Shown here: positions 1 to 6,950 of the stretch, one piece after another | Layout: every line of letters starts with the position of its first letter | How positions within the stretch are numbered: the stretch's first letter is position 1 | IMG/VR virus record: IMGVR_UViG_3300046011_005684 | Coordinates: 1 to 20,448 of that record | DNA length: 20,448 nt | From: a virus | Direction: 5' to 3' (one strand) | Position numbers and translations under genes: made by a program | The notes under the pieces: generated by a model | Database searches by the model: none | Told to the model about the DNA's origin: nothing | Seen by the model: the letters and a program-made list of their open reading frames with translations, nothing else

Positions 1-45
1 CTTGAATGTCTTAAAAAATTAATAGAAATAGTTAAAGAAAAATAG
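1..45 (+). CDS. C-terminal end of an upstream gene (partial)
   Basis: Frame 1 is open from the first base and ends in TAG at 43-45, giving the last 14 residues of a protein (ending IEIVKEK). The stop overlaps the AGTT that precedes the next ATG, the same tight packing seen throughout the window. Too short to identify; it could also be chance. Confidence 0.4.
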   Translation, partial: LECLKKLIEIVKEK

Positions 46-47
46 TT

Positions 48-659
48 ATGGAAGTTAAAATTTACAGAGAGCCTGAAAATGAAGCTCTAATCTTAAATGA
101 AGAACAGTTAGCAGAGTATCATGAGTTAACTGCTGAATTAGGATTACAAACTGTTGAGCAATCTCAAGAACAGAAAGTACCAAATGTATATGCTTTTCTA
201 AACTTAGCTATGACTAAGCAATTACATGCTATATGTCCTAAACATGTTGAGGTAGGAAATTATAGAAAATCTACTATACCTGTAGAGGTATTAAAAGTGT
301 TAAAGTTTGCTAAAGATAATAACATGTACGAAGGATATGAAATTTGGTATAATGATGTTGAACCTGATCCATTATTAATTGGGTGGAATTACTCAAGTGA
401 TAATGCTAGAGAAAAACAATATGGTTGGCAGAAAGACAGATTCTTAATGGCTAGATGGGGTGATTGCGCTATGGAATTACCTGAATTACTACAAGTAGGG
501 TTTGATAAATTAAAACAAGAATTAATTGATAAAGCTAAGCAAGCCATATCAACTTGTAACTCAGTAATTAACGACCCGGACATTTACGTTAGAAAAATAT
601 TAAGTGAGCAAGCAGTTAATATTGATTTAACTACTACTTCATCAAATACAATTTATTAG
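48..659 (+). CDS. Unknown 203-aa phage protein
   Basis: Not recognised as a named family. The 203-residue protein starts at an ATG in the GTT-ATG context typical of this region, three bases after the upstream stop. The N-terminus (about 1-45) is acidic and helical. The middle is rich in aromatic residues (YEIWYND near 97-103, IGWNY near 111) and is followed by RFLMARWGDC around 131-140 and a helical, lysine-rich stretch (about 145-168). No signal peptide or membrane segment is visible, so it is probably cytoplasmic. It has no promoter of its own in the window and is likely co-transcribed with the upstream gene. A GC-rich hairpin directly follows the stop. Function unknown. Confidence 0.85.
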   Translation: MEVKIYREPENEALILNEEQLAEYHELTAELGLQTVEQSQEQKVPNVYAFLNLAMTKQLHAICPKHVEVGNYRKSTIPVEVLKVLKFAKDNNMYEGYEIWYNDVEPDPLLIGWNYSSDNAREKQYGWQKDRFLMARWGDCAMELPELLQVGFDKLKQELIDKAKQAISTCNSVINDPDIYVRKILSEQAVNIDLTTTSSNTIY

Positions 660-663
660 AATT

Positions 664-680
664 AGGGGGCTTTGCCCCTT
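664..680 (+). terminator. Hairpin terminator after the 203-aa gene
   Basis: GGGGC (666-670), loop TTT, GCCCC (674-678), with a weaker outer G-T and A-T pair, followed by AAATTTTTC. It sits 4 nt after the stop codon. The TTTG used as the -33 element of the next promoter (671-674) lies in its loop and 3' arm. Confidence 0.7.
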
Positions 681-699
681 AAATTTTTCTTCGTATATT
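671..699 (+). promoter_or_regulatory. Bacteroidetes-type promoter P1
   Basis: TTTG at 671-674, 19-nt spacer ending in CTTCG, TATATT at 694-699. The ATG of the next gene is 18 nt downstream of the -7 element. Confidence 0.75.
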
Positions 700-716
700 A
701 AATCAAATAAAAAGTT

Positions 717-857
717 ATGACAGATAGTACAAAATCACCAGCATCTAAAGAGTATCAATTATGGTGGGAAGCTAATCAGGAGCGAATATTAGCTCAAGAT
801 AGGCTTAACCATGATATGGATTACAAATCAGCATTAGTTAAACATTTAAAACAATAA
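717..857 (+). CDS. 46-aa unknown mini-protein
   Basis: ATG in GTT-ATG context just downstream of promoter P1; ends TAA. The peptide is hydrophilic and probably helical (KEYQLWWEANQERI at about 11-24), with no membrane segment or cysteine motif. It is followed after 3 nt by another mini-gene with the same start context, so the two form a small transcription unit that may run into the ligase gene. Support comes from promoter, start context and spacing rather than homology. Function unknown. Confidence 0.65.
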   Translation: MTDSTKSPASKEYQLWWEANQERILAQDRLNHDMDYKSALVKHLKQ

Positions 858-860
858 GTT

Positions 861-1007
861 ATGTGGGAAATTAAATTAAAAGACGGGAGTGTTCAATGGA
901 TTAATGAACGTATAATAATGAAAATCTCCCAAAATGAGGATGGTACTTTTACATTAGAGCATTTTAATAATTCTAAAATAATAATTAAAGGTTTTTCAAA
1001 ATTATAA
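861..1007 (+). CDS. 48-aa unknown mini-protein
   Basis: Starts 3 nt after the previous stop in GTT-ATG context and ends TAA, 16 nt before the ligase ATG. The sequence alternates charged and hydrophobic residues (MWEIKLKDGSVQWI, later IIIKGF), consistent with a small beta-sheet domain; it starts and ends with strand-like stretches. No signal peptide. Co-transcribed with the upstream 46-aa gene by position. Function unknown. Confidence 0.65.
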   Translation: MWEIKLKDGSVQWINERIIMKISQNEDGTFTLEHFNNSKIIIKGFSKL

Positions 1008-1023
1008 TTTAAAAATAAAGGTT

Positions 1024-2145
1024 ATGATAAAATTTCCATCGCTGTATAAGCGTTCAAACAGTAAAGACCACATTAATGAGTGGCAAATCGAAGTTGATGG
1101 TCATATGTTTAGAACTACAACTGGATTTGTAGGAATGAAAATGTTTACAGGTGATTGGACAACATGTTCTCCTAAAAACGTAGGTAAAAAAAATGGAACC
1201 ACTGCTGAACAGCAAGCATTAGCTGAAGCACAAGCGTTATGGCAGAAACGTAAGGATTTAGGTTATTGGGAGGATGTTAATGACTGTGATAAGAAAGTGT
1301 TTTTTCAACCAATGTTAGCTCAAGACTATGATAAACGTAAAGATAAAGTTAAATATCCTATCTTATCTCAACCTAAACTAGATGGTGTTAGATGTATAGT
1401 TAAATCTGATGGAATGTGGTCCCGTAATGGTAAAGAAATTATATCTGCGCCTCATATATTCGAGAATCTAAAGCATATCTTTGAGAATCAACCCGACCTA
1501 GTATTAGATGGCGAATTATATACTTCAAATAGGGACGTTGATTTTAACACAATTATCTCATGTGTTAGAAAAACTAAACCAACACAAAGTGATTTAGACT
1601 TATCAGCTAAATACATTGAGTATTGGATGTATGACATAATTAATGATAAGGATCAGGGTTATGAAGAACGATATGAGGATTTAATTGAATTAAAACAAGA
1701 ATTTAATTTAGACCCATTTATGTTTCATGTAATAGCAACTTTTGAATTACCTGATGAAAAACATGTTATGGAACAATTAAGTCATTATATTGAACAGGGT
1801 TTTGAAGGTCAAATACTAAGATATCCTGATTCGTTTTATGAAAATAAACGTTCAAATGGTTTATTGAAACATAAAACGTTTCATGATGAAGAGTTTAAAA
1901 TACTATCCATTAATGAAGGTGGAGGTAAGTTTGCTAATAAAGCCGCTACAATGTCATTCCAAACATCAATTGGTGTTAAATTTGATGCTACTATTAATGG
2001 TACAATGGAGTACTTAGAGGAGGTTTGGGCTAATAAAGACAAATTAATAGGTAAGTTAGCAACTGTTAAGTATTTTGAAGAAACAACTGACGGTTCATTA
2101 CGTTTTCCTAAAGTAATTAATATTGATAGAGCTAGTTATGAATAA
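1024..2145 (+). CDS. ATP-dependent DNA ligase
   Basis: Seals nicks in duplex DNA using ATP, through a lysyl-AMP intermediate, during phage replication and repair. The nucleotidyltransferase motifs are visible in order: motif I KLDGVR with the adenylated lysine at K118; motif III LDGELY (161-166); motif IIIa-like IEYWMYDII (198-206); motif IV EGQILR (261-266); motif V LLKHK (280-284). An OB-fold-like C-terminus runs from about 340 to 368 and ends in a typical RFPKV. Residues 1-85 (EWQIEVDG, GDWTTCSPKNVGKKN, then a helix ending YWEDV) resemble a WGR-type DNA-binding domain, a known N-terminal addition in compact phage ligases. At 373 aa it is smaller than T4 gp30. The ATG at 1024 has the GTT-ATG context. 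The last codons overlap the next start by 8 nt, implying translational coupling. Confidence 0.95.
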   Translation: MIKFPSLYKRSNSKDHINEWQIEVDGHMFRTTTGFVGMKMFTGDWTTCSPKNVGKKNGTTAEQQALAEAQALWQKRKDLGYWEDVNDCDKKVFFQPMLAQDYDKRKDKVKYPILSQPKLDGVRCIVKSDGMWSRNGKEIISAPHIFENLKHIFENQPDLVLDGELYTSNRDVDFNTIISCVRKTKPTQSDLDLSAKYIEYWMYDIINDKDQGYEERYEDLIELKQEFNLDPFMFHVIATFELPDEKHVMEQLSHYIEQGFEGQILRYPDSFYENKRSNGLLKHKTFHDEEFKILSINEGGGKFANKAATMSFQTSIGVKFDATINGTMEYLEEVWANKDKLIGKLATVKYFEETTDGSLRFPKVINIDRASYE

Positions 2146-2518
2146 GTTTATATTAACAATAATAGTATTACTAAGTTTAACTTGTAATACACAACGAAAA
2201 AATAAAGCATTTGACCGTAGATACTTTTATCATTGGGAATCAGTTAACCCACAACAATTTGATATGGAAATTATCATCTATAAAGAGAGTGGTAAAGCAT
2301 ATGTAACTGAATTTAAAGCAGATCATGATGGTAAGTTAGGTGGAGGAATTTTATATGCTACAGTTTATGTTTGTAGGAATAAAAAAGGTAGAATGGCTGT
2401 AGAGACAATTGATCCTTCTACATTACAAATTATAGATAGTGAATATATTCTCACTAAGGATAAACAACTACTAAGAGTAACACAAAACGATACAATCACA
2501 TTTAAAAGAAGACATTAA
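2138..2518 (+). CDS. Small phage-encoded lipoprotein (predicted)
   Basis: 126 aa with an N-terminal lysine, a hydrophobic stretch (about 4-14) and LSLTC, a lipobox-like end with Cys16 as the putative lipidated residue. T at -1 is a departure from the classic A/G. The rest is soluble, beta-rich and charged, consistent with an envelope-anchored protein. Start chosen at ATG 2138 (GTT-ATG context); a TTG 15 nt upstream would spoil the signal peptide. It overlaps the ligase stop by 8 nt. Phage lipoproteins are often superinfection-exclusion or envelope-modifying factors; here that is inference only. No specific family recognised. Confidence 0.75.
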   Translation: MNKFILTIIVLLSLTCNTQRKNKAFDRRYFYHWESVNPQQFDMEIIIYKESGKAYVTEFKADHDGKLGGGILYATVYVCRNKKGRMAVETIDPSTLQIIDSEYILTKDKQLLRVTQNDTITFKRRH

Positions 2519-2519
2519 T

Positions 2520-2642
2520 ATGATACGAGCAATAGTAGGAGCGATAGCAGCAGGATTAGTTTTAAGTGGATTTGTAATAGGTTTTACTTTAATTATACAA
2601 GGTATAACAAAAGACATACGTAAAAATGGAAAAAACAGGTAA
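2520..2642 (+). CDS. 40-aa single-pass membrane peptide
   Basis: ATG one base after the lipoprotein stop. It encodes a short N-terminal MIRA, a long hydrophobic segment (about residues 5-27, rich in A, G, I, V, L) and a basic tail (KDIRKNGKNR), so a membrane span with a cytoplasmic basic end is likely. It overlaps the next gene by 17 nt. Function unknown. A peptide of this kind could be a holin-like or inner-membrane effector, but nothing specific shows that. Confidence 0.6.
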   Translation: MIRAIVGAIAAGLVLSGFVIGFTLIIQGITKDIRKNGKNR

Positions 2643-2895
2643 TACTGAAAAACTCAAATACGAATTTGAGACTGCTGCTAATTTAGAAGTGTTTATGCCT
2701 AACTTAAAGGATTGGTATAGAGTAACCGCAAGAGAATTCCGTTCATTCACAGGAAAACGACGTATAAACAACGTGGAATATGATGGTGATGTGTATCTGT
2801 ATGGAACTAATAAGTTAGCTGATTTAAAAACTGTTATTCAAGATAGATTAGCAGGGTTTAGTTGGGTTTCTAAAAGAAGACCTGGAGAAGATTAG
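2626..2895 (+). CDS. Unknown 89-aa protein
   Basis: Begins inside the end of the membrane-peptide gene, with TAAAAATGG context rather than GTT-ATG, and ends TAG. The protein is basic and mixed alpha/beta, with aromatic clusters (NLKDWYRVTAREFRSF at about 26-41, YDGDVYLYG at about 53-61). No known motif or membrane segment. The stop codon lies inside the TTAG of the next promoter. Function unknown. Confidence 0.75.
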   Translation: MEKTGNTEKLKYEFETAANLEVFMPNLKDWYRVTAREFRSFTGKRRINNVEYDGDVYLYGTNKLADLKTVIQDRLAGFSWVSKRRPGED

Positions 2896-2921
2896 GAGAA
2901 TTAAAAATTTTTTAGTATATT
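2892..2921 (+). promoter_or_regulatory. Bacteroidetes-type promoter P2
   Basis: TTAG at 2892-2895, 20-nt spacer ending TTTAG instead of CTTCG, TATATT at 2916-2921. Drives the gene starting at 2943. Confidence 0.6.
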
Positions 2922-2942
2922 TAAATCATCAAATAATAAATA

Positions 2943-3125
2943 ATGACAGAAAAATATTATCAAATATTATTGAAAACAGGAAAAGTTCATCCATCACTTT
3001 ATGTTAATCTTCAAACAGCCATTAGAAAGGTAGGAGTAGAAAATGTTAAGGAAATTAAGGAAATTAGAGCAGAATTAGTTAATGCCAAGTACAACGAAAT
3101 AGTGGGAACAATTAATATAGAATAG
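2943..3125 (+). CDS. Unknown 60-aa protein
   Basis: ATG 22 nt after the -7 element of P2, in TAATG context (one of the few non-GTT starts here). A small helical protein (YYQILLKTGKVHPSLYVNLQ, then EIKEIRAELVNAKYNEIVG) with no cysteines or membrane segment. First gene of a three-gene unit with the two mini-genes that follow. Function unknown. Confidence 0.7.
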   Translation: MTEKYYQILLKTGKVHPSLYVNLQTAIRKVGVENVKEIKEIRAELVNAKYNEIVGTINIE

Positions 3126-3126
3126 T

Positions 3127-3267
3127 ATGTCTAAAACATCATCAAAAAATAAGTATGAGCAATTAATGGCCTGGTTACCAACATTAAATCAGCCTAAAAC
3201 AAAAGTAGAACAATCAACAACTAAATTCAGCAAAGCTGATCATTACAAATCTAAAGGAGTAAAATAA
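3127..3267 (+). CDS. 46-aa unknown mini-protein
   Basis: ATG 1 nt after the previous TAG. Encodes a lysine- and serine-rich peptide (SKTSSKNKYEQLMAWLPTL, later FSKADHYKSKGVK). Its TAA stop shares its last A with the ATG of the next gene (TAATG), so the two are translationally coupled. No function can be assigned. Confidence 0.6.
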   Translation: MSKTSSKNKYEQLMAWLPTLNQPKTKVEQSTTKFSKADHYKSKGVK

Positions 3268-3428
3268 TGAGTGAAAGAAAGCAGATTATTAGTCAAGTAA
3301 AAGAGTTAGGTATTAAAACAAACAAACCTGCTCACATGTGCACTACAACTTATCTTAAAGGATTGTTACCTAAAGAAGAAGTTAAGATTGGGTTTTTTAA
3401 GAGGGTTTTAAGAAGATTAGGCTTTTAA
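3267..3428 (+). CDS. 53-aa protein with KPAHxCxTxYL motif
   Basis: Overlaps the previous stop by one base (TAATG). Residues 5-34 (KQIISQVKELGI, NKPAHMCTTTYLKGLL) match the N-terminus of the AT-hook protein encoded at 9300 (EIIAEVKKLGL, EKPAHQCKTEYLQELL). The pattern is xIIxxVKxLGxxTxKPAHxCxTxYLxxLL, probably a small helical domain. Here it is followed only by a basic tail (FFKRVLRRLGF) instead of AT-hook repeats, so this may be a minimal or truncated paralogue. The stop lies in a small palindrome upstream of the DUF932 gene promoter. Confidence 0.7.
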   Translation: MSERKQIISQVKELGIKTNKPAHMCTTTYLKGLLPKEEVKIGFFKRVLRRLGF

Positions 3429-3446
3429 AGCCTTTCTTCGTATATT
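3417..3446 (+). promoter_or_regulatory. Bacteroidetes-type promoter P3
   Basis: TTAG at 3417-3420, 20-nt spacer ending CTTCG, TATATT at 3441-3446. It precedes the DUF932 gene ATG by 29 nt. Confidence 0.75.
3419..3433 (+). terminator. Small palindromic hairpin at gene end
   Basis: AGGCTTT-T-AAAGCCT, a perfect inverted repeat that includes the stop codon of the 53-aa gene and is followed by TTCTT. The tight loop and AT-rich half make it a weak terminator candidate. Confidence 0.4.
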
Positions 3447-3475
3447 AGGGTATTATTAATTTAAAAATAAAGGTT

Positions 3476-4273
3476 ATGAGTTTAAAAGCATTATCAAAAG
3501 AGGAGTTAAAATCATTAGCACCTCAAACATTCAATCATGTAGTTAGTTCAAATTTAACTAGCAAGTATGTTCACATTCCAACAGACACTATTGTTGAGGA
3601 CATGGAAGCATTAGGATGGTTTCCATTTAATGTTAAAACTGTTAAAGCAAGAAAGAAAAATGCTCAAACAGCTAAACACTTAATTCAGTTTTTTAATCCT
3701 GATATTGTTATTAATGATGAGGAGGGTAAAGCTGATATGGTTCCAACATTATTGTTAATCAACTCACATGATGGTTCCACAGCTGTTAGGTTTGAAATGG
3801 GTGTGTTTCGTTTTGTATGTGAAAATGGTTTAGTTGTTAAATCAAAGGACTTTGGTGGGTTCAAAATGAAACACATGGGTTACACATTTGAAGACTTAAG
3901 AGTTCACATCAATAACATGGTAAAGGAATTACCAACTGTAGTTGCTAACTTAAACAAGTTCTCACAAGTTGAAATGACACCTGAACAACAACATGAGTTT
4001 GCTATTAAGGCGGTTGAGGCTCGTTTTGGAGAAGAAAAACAACTAAATGATGAAGAAATTAAAAACTTATTAGTAGCTGAACGTAAGGAAGATGTTGGTA
4101 ATAATGTTTGGGTTGTATTGAATCGAGTGCAGGAAAAATTAACAAGTGGTGGGTTTAGTTACTTAGGTGTTAAAGGTAAACCAAGAAAAGCACGAGCGGT
4201 TAAGAATTTCACACAGGACGTTGAAATGAATACCAAATTATGGGAATTAGCTGAGACATATTTAGTTAATTAA
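3476..4273 (+). CDS. DUF932 family protein
   Basis: 265 aa; recognised from the DUF932 / phage-plasmid-like protein pattern: an N-terminal segment about recognising TxxxVEDMEALGWFPF (near 37-52), a central FRFVCENGLVV (about 111-121), and NVWVVLNRVQEKLTSGGF (about 205-222). The family is widespread in phages and plasmids and has no firmly established biochemical activity; it is sometimes linked by context to anti-restriction or recombination. No membrane segment, so cytoplasmic. It has its own promoter (P3), the GTT-ATG start and a strong hairpin after the stop, and is therefore monocistronic. Length is within the family range. Family assignment is confident, role is not. Confidence 0.88.
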   Translation: MSLKALSKEELKSLAPQTFNHVVSSNLTSKYVHIPTDTIVEDMEALGWFPFNVKTVKARKKNAQTAKHLIQFFNPDIVINDEEGKADMVPTLLLINSHDGSTAVRFEMGVFRFVCENGLVVKSKDFGGFKMKHMGYTFEDLRVHINNMVKELPTVVANLNKFSQVEMTPEQQHEFAIKAVEARFGEEKQLNDEEIKNLLVAERKEDVGNNVWVVLNRVQEKLTSGGFSYLGVKGKPRKARAVKNFTQDVEMNTKLWELAETYLVN

Positions 4274-4277
4274 TAAA

Positions 4278-4301
4278 AAGGGGCCTAGTATTAGGCCCCT
4301 T
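4278..4301 (+). terminator. Hairpin terminator after DUF932 gene
   Basis: A 10-bp stem AAGGGGCCTA / TAGGCCCCTT with a GTAT loop, 5 nt after the stop. The 3' arm supplies the TTAG (4291-4294) used as -33 by the next promoter. The following tract is AAATTTGAC, not a clean T-run. Confidence 0.75.
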
Positions 4302-4320
4302 AAATTTGACTTCGTATATT
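4291..4320 (+). promoter_or_regulatory. Bacteroidetes-type promoter P4 (overlaps hairpin)
   Basis: TTAG at 4291-4294 inside the hairpin 3' arm, 20-nt spacer, ACTTCG, TATATT at 4315-4320. Confidence 0.75.
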
Positions 4321-4345
4321 AAGGCATAATTAAAAATAAAAGGTT

Positions 4346-4789
4346 ATGGAAAAATTATTTAAAGATGTAGATTATTTTATTATTGAAGCATCAAATCGTA
4401 CACACACTGAATTTGAATTAGACTTTGTGGATGTTATTGAAGTATTTGATGCAAATTCTATAACATTAACTACTGAAGATGGTAAATCATTAAAAATTAC
4501 TTATGATGAAAGAGGTTACTTTAAATCTTACTTTGTAGATGTAGAACCTATTACTCATCTAATGAGTCAATCATCTTATATTGAAAGTCAAGTAAAAGAC
4601 ATTATCAAAACTCTAAAACATTTAACATATAATGGTCAAAGTGTTGATGGTGAAACTATGCAATACATTCTAGAGAAGGTAGGTATGCAAGACCAAATGC
4701 TAAAACAATTAGTAATGTCTCAACCAATAGAGGAGGTTAGGTATGTGTTTGAGGAGAGAGAAGAATTAGAAGAATTTAATAAAAAATAA
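4346..4789 (+). CDS. Unknown 147-aa acidic protein
   Basis: Own promoter (P4) and GTT-ATG start. The first half (about 1-70) is beta-rich and acidic (YFIIEASNRTHTEFELDFVDVIEVF, then SITLTTEDGKSLKITYD). The second half is helical and glutamate-rich, ending YVFEEREELEEFNKK, and may be a coiled coil. No catalytic motif or membrane segment recognised. Followed after 7 nt by another gene in the same unit. Confidence 0.82.
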   Translation: MEKLFKDVDYFIIEASNRTHTEFELDFVDVIEVFDANSITLTTEDGKSLKITYDERGYFKSYFVDVEPITHLMSQSSYIESQVKDIIKTLKHLTYNGQSVDGETMQYILEKVGMQDQMLKQLVMSQPIEEVRYVFEEREELEEFNKK

Positions 4790-4796
4790 TTAAGTT

Positions 4797-5195
4797 ATGA
4801 GAAAAGTAATAGTTAAGTACAAAGACAGTGAACAAGCACTAACATACAACATTGTTAGTTTTAAAAATGACAAACGTCAAATTCTAGTTGAACATTTAAA
4901 AGAATTCTTAGCAAACCCAAGAGTAGAATCATACAAAATTGTAGACATATCAGGACGATTATCAGACCCTGATAAAGAAAGTAAATCATACGAGTCAAAA
5001 TACGAACGGGAAAGTAATAAACTGCCTAAAGTAATTGCTAATGAGGTAACACAAGTTGCTACTACATTAAAGGGTTGTACTAAGGAAACTGTTGATAAAT
5101 GGAATAAACATCTCGATTTTGATTTACATACAAAATTAAATGGTGAGTACGGGTTTACAGGTGCTAAAAGGTTATATAACATATTTGGCTTGTAA
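4797..5195 (+). CDS. Unknown 132-aa protein
   Basis: GTT-ATG start, 7 nt after the preceding stop, so probably co-transcribed from P4. Basic, mixed alpha/beta: KVIVKYKDSEQALTYNIVSF (about 3-22), a helical central region, and a C-terminal GEYGFTGAKRLYNIFGL. No recognised motif. Its last codons and stop are embedded in the next promoter (TTTG at 5184 belongs to the IFGL codons). Confidence 0.8.
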   Translation: MRKVIVKYKDSEQALTYNIVSFKNDKRQILVEHLKEFLANPRVESYKIVDISGRLSDPDKESKSYESKYERESNKLPKVIANEVTQVATTLKGCTKETVDKWNKHLDFDLHTKLNGEYGFTGAKRLYNIFGL

Positions 5196-5213
5196 AATTT
5201 AACTTCGTATATT
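5184..5213 (+). promoter_or_regulatory. Bacteroidetes-type promoter P5
   Basis: TTTG at 5184-5187 within the end of the previous CDS, 20-nt spacer ending AACTTCG, TATATT at 5208-5213 followed by TAAG. Confidence 0.8.
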
Positions 5214-5239
5214 TAAGTATAATTTAAAAAATAAAGGTT

Positions 5240-6016
5240 ATGATAGTAATTCAAGCATTAGAAGAACAAAAAGCTGTCTTCAAAACACAAAAGAATGAAC
5301 TAGAAGAAGCTAGATCTGAAATCTACACAAGAAAGGAACAAGCAATGAGTGATGCTTTAATCCCTTACTTTGAAGGGTTCAATCCCGATGTTTACATTGA
5401 GGTAACAAGAGGATCTATTTATTTTAAAATGGACCACTCCGAGTTAAATCGTAGAAAGGAATTATTTACCCTTTATTTAAGAGAAAGATATTTTGAAGAA
5501 GGGCAACGTTATGATGGAGTTGATTTATCTTATTATACAACTTCAACAAAAGGAGATGATGAATGGGAATTAAAGAGATTGAGAATATTAGGTGACATAG
5601 CTGATGTTGTATTAAAGCGTCAACATGATATAGTTGACACTGCCAATTATACTTCAAATCTTTTTAAAGATGAGTTTACAAGAAGTTATAATCAAATGAA
5701 TCTAATAAACAAAGCTATTAGAGAATTAGATGAAAAAATCTCAGTTATTAGTAAAGAGAAAATTGCATTCGATTTGAAGAATGGAGGAATTCAATTTAAA
5801 GAAACAGCTTATATTGACTTAAAACATAATTACACTCCTAGAGTTAACAGCATTAAATTAATTGATTTCTCACCTTCAGGTAAAAAAGCAACTGCTGTAT
5901 TTACATGGGCACATGGTGGTCAAGAAGGTAGAGAAGAAGGTGTAAATGTAGGTAGAGTAACTGATCAGGTAGTAGGATATGCTAATATTATTATTAAAAA
6001 AGAATTGGCTAATTAA
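5240..6016 (+). CDS. Unknown 258-aa protein with N-terminal coiled coil
   Basis: One of the longer unknowns here. Residues 5-40 are charged and helical (EEQKAVFKTQKNELEEARSE), likely a coiled coil. A second helical stretch with DEKISVISKEK lies around 160-180. The C-terminal third (about 185-258) is beta-rich and glycine-containing (KATAVFTWAHGGQEGREEG) and ends IIIKKELAN. There is no signal peptide, membrane span or known catalytic motif. Monocistronic, with its own promoter P5 and GTT-ATG start. The last codons carry the next promoter's ATTG. A cytoplasmic or virion-associated structural role is possible, but nothing specific supports it. Confidence 0.85.
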   Translation: MIVIQALEEQKAVFKTQKNELEEARSEIYTRKEQAMSDALIPYFEGFNPDVYIEVTRGSIYFKMDHSELNRRKELFTLYLRERYFEEGQRYDGVDLSYYTTSTKGDDEWELKRLRILGDIADVVLKRQHDIVDTANYTSNLFKDEFTRSYNQMNLINKAIRELDEKISVISKEKIAFDLKNGGIQFKETAYIDLKHNYTPRVNSIKLIDFSPSGKKATAVFTWAHGGQEGREEGVNVGRVTDQVVGYANIIIKKELAN

Positions 6017-6033
6017 ATTTAACTTCGTATATT
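6004..6033 (+). promoter_or_regulatory. Bacteroidetes-type promoter P6
   Basis: ATTG at 6004-6007 (inside the previous CDS end), 20-nt spacer ending AACTTCG, TATATT at 6028-6033. Confidence 0.78.
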
Positions 6034-6060
6034 AAGACATAATTAATAAAATAATAAGTT

Positions 6061-6321
6061 ATGATAGTAGAAAAATTATTACAAGAAACAGCTAACAAGC
6101 GAATCTTTTCAGTTACGTTCATTAAACGTACAACAAAGGAGGTCAGAAAAATGAACGCTATGAGAGGTGTTCGTAAGGGAGTCAAAGGTGTTGGTTTACC
6201 ATTTGAAGCATCAGAAAAAAACCTATTAACGGTCTATGACATGAAGAAAAAAGGATTCAGACATATCAATTTAAATGATGTGTTAGAATTTACTGCTAAC
6301 AAACAAAAACATGTAAAGTAA
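6061..6321 (+). CDS. Small SH3-like beta-barrel protein (WYL_2/DUF2693-like)
   Basis: 86 aa. The layout (short N-terminal helix, then FSVTFIKRTTKEVRKMNAMRG, a basic loop, LLTVYDMKKKGFRHINLNDV, then EF) matches a family common in Bacteroidetes phages: a strand-loop-strand start 'VTFxKxDGxxRxM' and a later 'VYDxxKxGFRxxNxxxV'. That family is annotated as an SH3 beta-barrel fold or WYL_2 domain. Its role is unknown; WYL-type folds can bind nucleic acid or nucleotides, and the protein is strongly basic. Own promoter P6, GTT-ATG start, followed after 2 nt by the zinc-ribbon gene. Family recognition is moderate. Confidence 0.75.
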   Translation: MIVEKLLQETANKRIFSVTFIKRTTKEVRKMNAMRGVRKGVKGVGLPFEASEKNLLTVYDMKKKGFRHINLNDVLEFTANKQKHVK

Positions 6322-6323
6322 TT

Positions 6324-6473
6324 ATGAGCTTAGTTAGTGATTGCTGTGGAGCATATTCAGAATATGCTGGTGATATAGACATTTGTCCTGATTGTTATGA
6401 ACATTGTGAGTTTTATGATGATGAAGAGGAGGATGAGGTTGAAGATTTAAGAGATCCTAATGGAGAAAATTAA
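6324..6473 (+). CDS. 49-aa zinc-ribbon-like mini-protein
   Basis: ATG 2 nt after the previous stop. The N-terminal half holds CCGAY at 7-11 and CPDCYEHC at 21-28: two cysteine pairs spaced like a small zinc-binding ribbon, with a His and an extra Cys nearby. The C-terminal half is extremely acidic (about residues 32-44, mostly D and E). Small CCGA...CPxCxxHC proteins are frequent in large phages and thought to bind zinc; function is unknown. Too short for usual ORF length cut-offs. Confidence 0.75.
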   Translation: MSLVSDCCGAYSEYAGDIDICPDCYEHCEFYDDEEEDEVEDLRDPNGEN

Positions 6474-6481
6474 ATAAAGTA

Positions 6482-6511
6482 ATTGGCTAAATAAAATAGT
6501 CTTCGTATATT
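6482..6511 (+). promoter_or_regulatory. Bacteroidetes-type promoter P7
   Basis: ATTG at 6482-6485, 20-nt spacer ending GTCTTCG, TATATT at 6506-6511 followed by TAAAC. Confidence 0.78.
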
Positions 6512-6539
6512 TAAACTGTTAATTTAAAAATAATAAGTT

Positions 6540-6743
6540 ATGTTTAAAACAGAAAAAGCAAGAGAGTTATTTAGTCAATTACTAGATGTTAATTGGAAAA
6601 TTGATAATAAAGAGTATCGTTCACTTGAAGAACGAGTTGAATTAAATACTGAGTATCATAAGTTATATCAGGGATTAATGTTAGAAATGGGTACAAAGGA
6701 GTTTACTGAGTTTATGGAGATGGGTAATAAATTGTTTAATTAA
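6540..6743 (+). CDS. Unknown 67-aa helical protein
   Basis: Own promoter P7 and GTT-ATG start. The sequence is charged and almost entirely helix-forming (KARELFSQLLDVNWKID, SLEERVELNTEYHKLYQGL), consistent with a small helical bundle. No cysteine, membrane or DNA-binding motif recognised. Followed after 11 nt by a second small gene. Confidence 0.78.
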   Translation: MFKTEKARELFSQLLDVNWKIDNKEYRSLEERVELNTEYHKLYQGLMLEMGTKEFTEFMEMGNKLFN

Positions 6744-6754
6744 AAATAAAAGTT

Positions 6755-6943
6755 ATGACATTACAGGTTATCAATACTAAAAAGGAAAAATTCAATCAAA
6801 TTCGTTCAACAAAAGAAACATTATTTGCTGATGTAAAATCTCAAGGTTGGAATCTTCAAGATTGTAAAGTAACAGAACTAAAAGAAGAATTAGTTTATAC
6901 TTTATATAGAAGTGCTGACGGTAAAAATTCAGCAAATTATTAA
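6755..6943 (+). CDS. Unknown 62-aa protein
   Basis: GTT-ATG start; probably the second gene of the P7 unit. N-terminal strand MTLQVINTKKEKF, then a helical part and KEELVYTLYRSADGKNSANY at the end. No known motif. The stop lies 7 nt upstream of the tRNA-like gene, which would therefore be co-transcribed with these two genes unless it has a promoter that I do not see. Confidence 0.75.
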   Translation: MTLQVINTKKEKFNQIRSTKETLFADVKSQGWNLQDCKVTELKEELVYTLYRSADGKNSANY

Positions 6944-6950
6944 ATAAAAA

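Noticed and set aside
1010-1026. Shine-Dalgarno in AAAGG before ATG
   Set aside because: The AGG in AAAGGTTATG is only 2 nt from the ATG, too close for anti-SD pairing, and most other starts have AAGTT, TAGTT or ATGTT instead.
2123-2137. TTG start extending the lipoprotein upstream
   Set aside because: ATG 2138 has the GTT-ATG context and gives a clean signal peptide; the extension adds acidic residues before it.
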